NCBI GenBank assembly: GCA_016867715.1 | Contig: VGIW01000010.1 | Location: 1 to 56,611, forward strand | Source of the DNA: Candidatus Eisenbacteria bacterium | GTDB lineage: Bacteria; Orphanbacterota; Orphanbacteria; Orphanbacterales; Orphanbacteraceae | Direction of reading: 5' to 3' | DNA length: 56,611 nt | Shown: positions 51,025-56,611 of the stretch, one piece after another | Position numbering within the stretch: position 1 is the first letter of the stretch | Layout of the letters: each line of letters begins with the position of its first letter | Program-made: the position numbers and the translations under genes | Notes under the pieces: model-generated | What the model was told of the DNA's origin: nothing | The model's input: only the letters and a program-made list of their open reading frames with translations | Database searches by the model: none

Positions 51025-52833
51025 ATGCGCATGCGACGGCGGACCGCGGCGTCCGCTCTCCTCGTTCTCCTCGCGCTTCCCCTCGCGGGATGCGCTCCGT
51101 CGGTCTTTGTCCGGCGGGGACAGGACGCCGAGGAGGAGCGCCCGATCGAGAACGCCGCGGTTCTTCTCTTTCGAAAACAGGTTGCGGGATGTCCTCCGCA
51201 TCTCGACGAGCTCGCCACCGACGCGTTCAGTTTAGAGCTAAAGAAATACTTCCCCGCTCTCGTCGACCGCTATCAGGTGGCGGCGTTCCTTCGCGCGCGC
51301 GGCATTCCGGAAGCCGAGGCGACCGCGCCGCACGTTCTGCGGGCGATCGGAGAGGAGCTCGGGGCGGACGGCCTCTTCGTGGGGACGGTCACCGGGTACG
51401 GCGAGACGCGAAGCTTCCTCGGATGGAACGAGCGTCCCCACTTCTTCATGGAGTGTCGTCTTCTTTCGACGAGGGAAGGGCGGGTTCTGCTCGCGGGACG
51501 GGCGTCGATCACCGAGAGCGTTCCCCTTCCGGTCGAGGACACGAAGCAGATGGCGGTCTACGGCGTGCGGAGCCTGATCGCCCGCATGCGGCTCGACGAG
51601 CGCCTCGGGCCTCCGGTCCTGACGCGGGAAGACCCGGCCTGGAGACGCGCGATGCGGGCGTACGAGCGCCGCCGGTTCTGGGAGGCGGCGGAGGCGTTCG
51701 GCGCGATCGTCGCCGGCTTCCGGCCGGGGGACCTTCGCGAGGAGGCGCGCCTTTACCAGGCGCGCTCCCTCGAGGAGCTCGGCTTCGAGGAGACGGCGCG
51801 CGCGGTCTACGAGGGGATGCGCGCGGGCCCCTTCGCTGCCGCGGCGCTCGTCCGCCTCGCCGAGCGGGCCCTTCGAGCGGGGGAGGGGGAGACCGTTCTC
51901 CGTCTCGCCGACGAGATCGCGGCGCGCTTTCCCGGCTCGCCCGAGGAAGGAGCCGCCCGCTATCTCGGCGGGTCCGCGCTCGCGCGCGCCGGACGAACCC
52001 GCGAGGCGATCGCCTTGTTCGCGGCGGTGCCGGAAGAGAGCGCGTGGCGCCGCTTCGCACGGTACGCGCTCGCCGAGGCGCATCTTCGCGCGGGGGACGA
52101 GAGCGCCGCCCGCGCGGCGCTCGAGGAGGCGGGGGCGCCGGGCGGGGGAACCGAATCGGAACGCCGCCTGAGGGGCCGTGCGCTTCTCGCGCTCGGGGAT
52201 CTTCATCATCGGGCGGGGCGGCTTGAGGAGGCGGACGCCTGCTTCGCCCGCGTGGAAGGCGAGGAGGAGGCCCGCGCCTCCCTCGCGCGCGGGTGGGTCG
52301 CCGCCGAGCGGGACCGTTTCGGGGAGGCGATCGAGCTCCTCGCGGCGGCTCGGGTCTCGGAGGACCCGCGTCTCGCCGCCGAGGCGCTTCTTCTCGACGG
52401 CTCGTGCCGGGCGCGCCTCGGGCTCTGGAGCGAGGCGGCGGCCGTCTTTCGGGAGGCGCTCGCGGCGTGCGCCGCCTGGGAAGCGGCGGGGGCGCGCGGG
52501 GCGGACCTCGCCCGCGAGCGCGGGGAGGCACTTCGGGAGCTTTCCCAGGAGATCAAGGCGCACGAGGGGGCGGTCCTCGGTCTTCTCCCCGCGGGGGACG
52601 CGGGCGGGGAGAGCGCTCTGCGGGCCCTTCGAAGACGACACGAGACGCTCACCCTCCGCGTGGAGCGGATCGAGGCGAGCGTACCGCGCGCCGGGGATCC
52701 GGAGAGCGAGACGGCCGCCCGGGCGGCGATTCGGGAGAGGGCCGACTTCTCGCTCGCCCAGGCGCTCTTCGAGAGCGGCCGGGGGGAGACCCGGGAAACG
52801 GCGGCGCTCGGCGGCGCGGGAGGAAACCGATGA
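51025..52833 (+). CDS. Lipoprotein with LpoB/CsgG-like domain and TPR repeats
   Basis: The start is ATG 51025 behind GGGAGG; the open frame upstream lacks protein character. The 602-residue product has a lipoprotein signal ('LLALPLAGCAPS'). A domain at about 35-165 ('AAVLLFRKQVAGCPPHLDELATDAFS', 'IGEELGADGLFVGTVTGYGE') resembles the GNA1162/CsgG/LpoB-like lipoprotein fold. About ten TPR-like helical repeats follow ('EEARLYQARSLEELGFEETARAVYEG'). It is probably anchored in the outer membrane as a scaffold. It is the first gene of an operon with the next three, joined by 4-bp overlaps. Confidence 0.75.
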   Translation: MRMRRRTAASALLVLLALPLAGCAPSVFVRRGQDAEEERPIENAAVLLFRKQVAGCPPHLDELATDAFSLELKKYFPALVDRYQVAAFLRARGIPEAEATAPHVLRAIGEELGADGLFVGTVTGYGETRSFLGWNERPHFFMECRLLSTREGRVLLAGRASITESVPLPVEDTKQMAVYGVRSLIARMRLDERLGPPVLTREDPAWRRAMRAYERRRFWEAAEAFGAIVAGFRPGDLREEARLYQARSLEELGFEETARAVYEGMRAGPFAAAALVRLAERALRAGEGETVLRLADEIAARFPGSPEEGAARYLGGSALARAGRTREAIALFAAVPEESAWRRFARYALAEAHLRAGDESAARAALEEAGAPGGGTESERRLRGRALLALGDLHHRAGRLEEADACFARVEGEEEARASLARGWVAAERDRFGEAIELLAAARVSEDPRLAAEALLLDGSCRARLGLWSEAAAVFREALAACAAWEAAGARGADLARERGEALRELSQEIKAHEGAVLGLLPAGDAGGESALRALRRRHETLTLRVERIEASVPRAGDPESETAARAAIRERADFSLAQALFESGRGETRETAALGGAGGNR

Positions 52834-53315
52834 GGAGGCTCGTTCTCGCCCTCTCGCTTCTCGCGGCGGCCGCGCCCGGCCTCGCGGAGACGGGGGAGCC
52901 TTCCCTCGATCGCGTGATCCTTGCGGATCGAACGGTTCGTGTCGGAAGGATCCTCTCGCTCGACGCGACCGACCTTGCGATCCGCGAGGACTTTCGGAGC
53001 GCGAGCCGCCTTCTCCCGCTCGCGGAGGTGCGCGAGATCCATTGGTCGGACGGCTCGGTCCGCCTCTTCCATCCGATCGAGAACGCGGATCCGAACGCCC
53101 CCGACCTCTCCGCGACGCCGCTCCGCTCCTCTCCGCATATCCGTCCGGAAGATCTCGTCCTCACGCGGGGGGAGGTCGTTCGCAACGCGATCCCGCGCGG
53201 CATCCTCGCCGGGACCGTCGCGACCTTCTGCACGACCGACGCCGACGGGAAGAAGATCGCCTTCGCCACGGGCTTTCTTCTTCAGTTCGGCATCTCTCTC
53301 GCTTTGGGGTGGTGA
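52830..53315 (+). CDS. Small secreted protein of the TPR operon (161 aa)
   Basis: The protein starts with a signal peptide (MRRLVLALSLLAAAAPGLAE). A beta-rich stretch follows ('VGRILSLDATDLAIRED', 'LAEVREIHWSDGSVRLF') of a kind often seen in short secreted proteins. The C-terminus is hydrophobic ('GFLLQFGISLALGW'), possibly a second membrane segment. No named family recognised. It overlaps the upstream gene by 4 bp. Confidence 0.65.
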   Translation: MRRLVLALSLLAAAAPGLAETGEPSLDRVILADRTVRVGRILSLDATDLAIREDFRSASRLLPLAEVREIHWSDGSVRLFHPIENADPNAPDLSATPLRSSPHIRPEDLVLTRGEVVRNAIPRGILAGTVATFCTTDADGKKIAFATGFLLQFGISLALGW

Positions 53316-53318
53316 ACG

Positions 53319-56300
53319 ATGCGGCGCGGAATCTTCTTCATGTGGAAAGGAACCGGCGCGACGTGCCTCGCGCTCGCTCTTCTCGCCGGGTTCGCTCCGG
53401 GCGCGGCGGCCGAGAAAGGCGCCGGTCGGGACAGGGAGGCGCGGGAGGCGTCGATCGCTTCGTTCGAGGCGCTCCTCGCGCGGTATCCGGAGAGCGCGAT
53501 GCGCGCCCCCGTTCTCCTCCTCCTCGGCGATCTCTACGCGGAGCGGGAGAAGGCCCGGTATCTCGAGGCGGCCCTCTGCCACGAGGAGGCGCTCGCCGCC
53601 GGACGCTCCGCCCCGCCTCCGGTTCTCGATTACGGAGAGGCGATCCGCGCGTTCGAGGAGGTCGCGCGCTCGGGCGCCGACTTCCCGGGGAGCGTCGAGG
53701 CGCTCCACGCGCTCGGGGTCTGCCACGACGAGATGGGGCGGGCGGATGAGGCGGAGCGGGCGCTTCTCGAGGCGACGGCTCTCGCTTCCGAACCGGCCCT
53801 TCGCGCCGCCTCGCTCCTTCGGCTCGGCGAGCTCCGCTTCTCCCGCGGGAACTGGGAGGGGGCGCGGGAGGCGTTCGAGGCGGCCGAGGAAACGGGCGTG
53901 GACGCCGGGGCGATGAAGCTCGACTACCGGATCGGGTGGTGCCGCCTGAAACAAGGCGCCCTCCCCGAGGCGGGGGAGCGATTCGAGGCCGCGCTCGCGC
54001 GCGCGCTCCAAGGGGATCTCGCGGGGCGCCCGGAGGAGAGCCTCTCCGAGATCCTTCGATCGCTCGCCCTCGTGCAGGTCGAGACCGATCCGGGCGATCT
54101 CGACGGCTTCGCGATGCGCTTTCCGGAGGGGAGCCTCCGGCGCGCGGCGCTCGTCGAGCTCGGGGAGGCCCTTCTCGAGCACGACCGGCCCGCCCCGGCG
54201 GAGCGGGCGTTCCGGAGCGCGCTTCGGATGGACGCAGGCGCGTCCGACGCTCCGGATGTTCACGATCGAATGATTGAAGCATTGAGCGCAGGCGAGCGGA
54301 AGCGGGAGGCGGGGATGGAGATGGAGGATTTCGTGCGGCGCTACGCCCCGGGCGGGGAATGGTGGGAGGCGGCGAGGCCGGAGGGGGACCGGGCGGACGC
54401 CGTGCGGGGGAAGATCGAGAGGAACACGTGGAACGCCGCGCTCCTCCGCTTCGAGACGGGGACGGAGGAGGATCTCCGCGCGGCCGCGCGTCTCTTCGAG
54501 GAGCACGCGGACACGCAGGGGGGCGCGCACAAGACGGCGCGGGCCCTCCTCTTCGCCGCCGAGTCGCGGGCGCGTCTCGGCGAGAACGAGAAGAGCCTCG
54601 CGCTCCTCGAGCGGATCGATGCGGGAGAGCTCCCCGAGGAGGAGAGGGAGCACGCGCTCCGGGGCGCGGTCCTCGCGCATCGGAGCCTCGGGCGGACCGA
54701 CGAGGGGCTCGCGCGGGCCGCGATCCGGTACGCGGAGGCGTATCCGGAATCGGAGGAAGCGCGGAAGGCGCTCCTCGTCGCCGCGGAGCGGGAGGAGACG
54801 GCCGGGCGTCTCTCCTCGGCGTTCGCTCTCTCTGCGCGGGCGGCGGAAGGGGCAGCCCCGCCTCTCCGCGGAGAGGCGGAGGCCAGGGCGGCGCGTCTCG
54901 CGGCGGCGAGGGAGGAGAAAGGGGCGGCCGAGGAGTGGTTCCTCCGCGCCGCCGCCTCCGCCGAGAACGACGCGGACCGAAAGGATCGCCTCGAGCGGGC
55001 CGCGGCGAGCGCGTTTCTCGCGGCGGGGGATCTTGAGGCCGAGGGGGATGCCGCCGGGGCGGCCGACGGGTACGCTCGCGTCGTCCGCGCGTACCGATCG
55101 ACCGCGGTCGCGGCGGACGCTCTTCTTCGCGAGACGGCGTGCCGCGCCCTGTTCGACGAGCGGGAGAAGGTCCTCGCGCTCGCCGACACGGCCGCCGTTC
55201 AGGGCGCGGGGAGCGAGGAGACGCGCGCCGGGCTCGCGGCGGCGGCCCAGGGCGCCGCGCGCGCCGGCCGGGACTCCCTCGCCGCGCGGCTCTACGAGCG
55301 CGCGGTCCGGGTGCTCCCACGGGCCGAGGATCTCCTCGGCGCCGGGGAAGCCTTCGAGCGCGCGGGGGAGAGGGAGGCGGCGCGCGCCTCCCTCGAGCAG
55401 GCGGCGGCGGTCGGTGCGGGGACGCCGCTCGCGGCGGAAGCCCTCTATCGCTTGGGCCTCGTCTACGCGGGGGACGGAGAGAACGGGCGCGCCGCGCAGG
55501 CGTTCGACCGGGCCCGGGAGGAGGGAGAGGACCGGCCGATCGAGCTTCTCGCGCGCGCCGGGAGCGCGTGGCTCGCCGCCGGCGACGAGGCCCGGGCGGC
55601 GGACCGCCTCTCCCGAGCGGTCCGCGCGTCCGAGTCGGAGGGCGCCTCCGGCCAAGAAGAGGAGGCGCACGCGGCGCGGGCCTTCATCGATTATTCACGG
55701 GTCAAGGAAAAAACCTGGACCGAGGAGGTCGCCCGCTGGCGCCGCGGAGGATCGGGCGAAAAGGCGGGCCGTCTTCTCGAGGAGCGGATCGATCTCTACC
55801 GCCGGGCGATCGCCCTCCGCTTCGAGGGGACGACCGAGACGGCGGCGCGCGAGGCGGCGGAGGTTTTCGAGGTCTACGGCAGGACCGCTCTCCTCCGCGA
55901 GATCGAGGCGGGCCGCGCCGCCTCCGCCTCTCTCGCCGAGCCGTTCTACGCGGACGCCGCGGTTCTTTTTCGATCCGCGGGGGAAGAGGGACGCCGGCTC
56001 TCTCTCTACGCGAGCCTCGCGGACACGCTGATCCGCCGGGCGGATGAGGATGCGCGCGCGGCGGCGCTCCCCCTCGCGGGCCTCCCGGCCGATCCGGAGG
56101 CGCGCGCCGAGGCGATCGGCGCCGCTCTTCAGGCGATCGAACGGTGCGACGAGAAGTGGAGCGTGGCGGCGGATCTTCTCCGGCGGCAGGAGTCGATCGA
56201 GGGGCCGCACACGCGGAGCGCGAACCGGGCGGCGCTCGCGCTCCGGGCGTCCGCCTCGCTCGAGGAGGGCGCCGCGCTCCTCCGGGAGGCTCCCGAGCCG

Positions 56301-56486
56301 GGCGACCTCGCGGGGGAGGACCTCGTTCTCTACCGCGGGCTCGTCGAGGAGAAGGCGCGCGCCTTCGAGGCGCGGGCGGCCGAGTGGCTCCTCTCGCTCC
56401 CGGACGCGTCCCCGGAAGTCGTTCCCGCGGACCTCTCCCTTCGCGGGGGAGAGGAGGCGGGACGCCGCGAAGGAGAGAACCGATGA
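53319..56486 (+). CDS. Large secreted TPR-repeat protein (1055 aa)
   Basis: After a signal peptide (about 1-30, cleavage near 'GAAAEKG') the whole protein is helical repeats of about 34-40 residues with TPR-like spacing ('SVEALHALGVCHDEMGRADEAERALLEAT', 'AEALYRLGLVYAGDGENGRAAQAFDRA'). The composition is extremely rich in Ala, Glu, Arg and Leu. It should act as a periplasmic protein-protein scaffold. Its operon partners (LpoB-like TPR lipoprotein, small secreted protein and the next secreted protein) suggest an envelope-spanning assembly, comparable in style to the TPR genes of motility or Tol/Ton-type systems. This is inference. Confidence 0.8.
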   Translation: MRRGIFFMWKGTGATCLALALLAGFAPGAAAEKGAGRDREAREASIASFEALLARYPESAMRAPVLLLLGDLYAEREKARYLEAALCHEEALAAGRSAPPPVLDYGEAIRAFEEVARSGADFPGSVEALHALGVCHDEMGRADEAERALLEATALASEPALRAASLLRLGELRFSRGNWEGAREAFEAAEETGVDAGAMKLDYRIGWCRLKQGALPEAGERFEAALARALQGDLAGRPEESLSEILRSLALVQVETDPGDLDGFAMRFPEGSLRRAALVELGEALLEHDRPAPAERAFRSALRMDAGASDAPDVHDRMIEALSAGERKREAGMEMEDFVRRYAPGGEWWEAARPEGDRADAVRGKIERNTWNAALLRFETGTEEDLRAAARLFEEHADTQGGAHKTARALLFAAESRARLGENEKSLALLERIDAGELPEEEREHALRGAVLAHRSLGRTDEGLARAAIRYAEAYPESEEARKALLVAAEREETAGRLSSAFALSARAAEGAAPPLRGEAEARAARLAAAREEKGAAEEWFLRAAASAENDADRKDRLERAAASAFLAAGDLEAEGDAAGAADGYARVVRAYRSTAVAADALLRETACRALFDEREKVLALADTAAVQGAGSEETRAGLAAAAQGAARAGRDSLAARLYERAVRVLPRAEDLLGAGEAFERAGEREAARASLEQAAAVGAGTPLAAEALYRLGLVYAGDGENGRAAQAFDRAREEGEDRPIELLARAGSAWLAAGDEARAADRLSRAVRASESEGASGQEEEAHAARAFIDYSRVKEKTWTEEVARWRRGGSGEKAGRLLEERIDLYRRAIALRFEGTTETAAREAAEVFEVYGRTALLREIEAGRAASASLAEPFYADAAVLFRSAGEEGRRLSLYASLADTLIRRADEDARAAALPLAGLPADPEARAEAIGAALQAIERCDEKWSVAADLLRRQESIEGPHTRSANRAALALRASASLEEGAALLREAPEPGDLAGEDLVLYRGLVEEKARAFEARAAEWLLSLPDASPEVVPADLSLRGGEEAGRREGENR

Positions 56487-56611
56487 GAACGCTTCTCCTC
56501 GTCCCGCTTCTTCTCGCTCTCGTCTCTCCTCTCCGCGCCGCCTCCCCCGGCTCGCCGGAGGAGACGACGCGCCGGCAAACGATCGACCTCGAAACCCTCA
56601 CGATCGAGGGG
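56483..56611 (+). CDS. Secreted protein, N-terminal fragment (runs off window)
   Basis: ATG 56483 overlaps the upstream stop as ATGA. The 43 visible codons hold a signal peptide (MRTLLLVPLLLALVSPLRAAS) and then 'DLETLTIEG' at the edge. In similar operons a gene at this place encodes a periplasmic TonB-like or carboxypeptidase-regulatory-like protein, but too little is visible to assign. Confidence 0.6.
   Translation, partial: MRTLLLVPLLLALVSPLRAASPGSPEETTRRQTIDLETLTIEG

Noticed and set aside
1-56611. CRISPR arrays, insertion sequences, rRNA genes, origin of replication
   Set aside because: No regularly spaced repeats, transposase genes, rRNA signatures or DnaA-box clusters were seen.

Overview
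The window is a GC-rich (roughly two-thirds G+C) bacterial chromosome segment with dense, mostly plus-strand operons and many 4-bp ATGA/GTGA start-stop overlaps. The lineage looks like the FCB group. The best guess is Candidatus Eisenbacteria or a relative, probably a metagenome-assembled genome. This rests on two recurrent secreted-protein features: a W-G-x-x-K-R-L-F motif in two secreted proteins, and a FlgD-like C-terminal beta domain on a secreted phosphodiesterase. It is inference, not proof.

Layout. 1-1028: end of a membrane glycosyltransferase. 1072-4847: accessory zone with a small unknown protein, a NYN/PIN-like protein, a secreted degenerate matrixin-like protein, and an AT-rich island (about 2865-4260) unlike the rest of the window. 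4848-10638: secreted lamin-tail-domain protein, then a glycosyltransferase / SPASM radical SAM / MurJ-type flippase cluster. 10887-16919: cysteine-synthase-like enzyme, uvrC, xerD, scpA, scpB and a pseudouridine synthase. 16925-22470: aroF, aroA, cmk, plsC and rpsA. 22536-25532: tRNA-Val, thrS, infC and rplT, without rpmI. 25627-34896: small coiled-coil protein, zapA, rny, ymdB, folD, xseA, xseB, ispA, nadK and recN. 35104-40869: trpE, G, D, C, F and B, without trpA. 41039-42397: secreted phosphodiesterase-like protein. 42592-46566: tRNA-Arg, a pilMNOP-like operon and two apparently structured non-coding stretches. 46655-48812: lipid kinase and a thioredoxin-fold lipoprotein. 48870-50708 (minus): a Clp-like AAA+ protein. 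51025-end: TPR lipoprotein / large TPR protein operon running off the edge.

Most interesting points. (1) The gene at 47610-48812 is interrupted only by an in-frame TGA exactly where TlpA/thioredoxin proteins carry the first catalytic cysteine (W-A-T-W-U-G-G-C). A stem-loop with loop AGGCT lies 16 nt downstream, as expected for a bacterial SECIS, so this is a probable selenoprotein. (2) The Clp-like AAA+ protein keeps its P-loops but has lost Walker-B glutamates, arginine fingers and the D2 pore tyrosine. (3) FolD keeps Tyr50 but has Arg54, Lys98 and Glu121 where the E. coli enzyme has Lys54, Gln98 and Asp121. (4) infC appears to start at AUC. (5) Two intergenic stretches (42943-43576 and 46282-46566) look like structured RNAs, one behind a near-consensus promoter and one ending in a terminator. 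(6) recN carries a perfect 111-bp in-frame tandem duplication.

The central part is a growth-and-division core: DNA repair, chromosome condensation, translation, aromatic amino acid synthesis and isoprenoid/cofactor synthesis. The accessory and envelope genes lie at the two ends.
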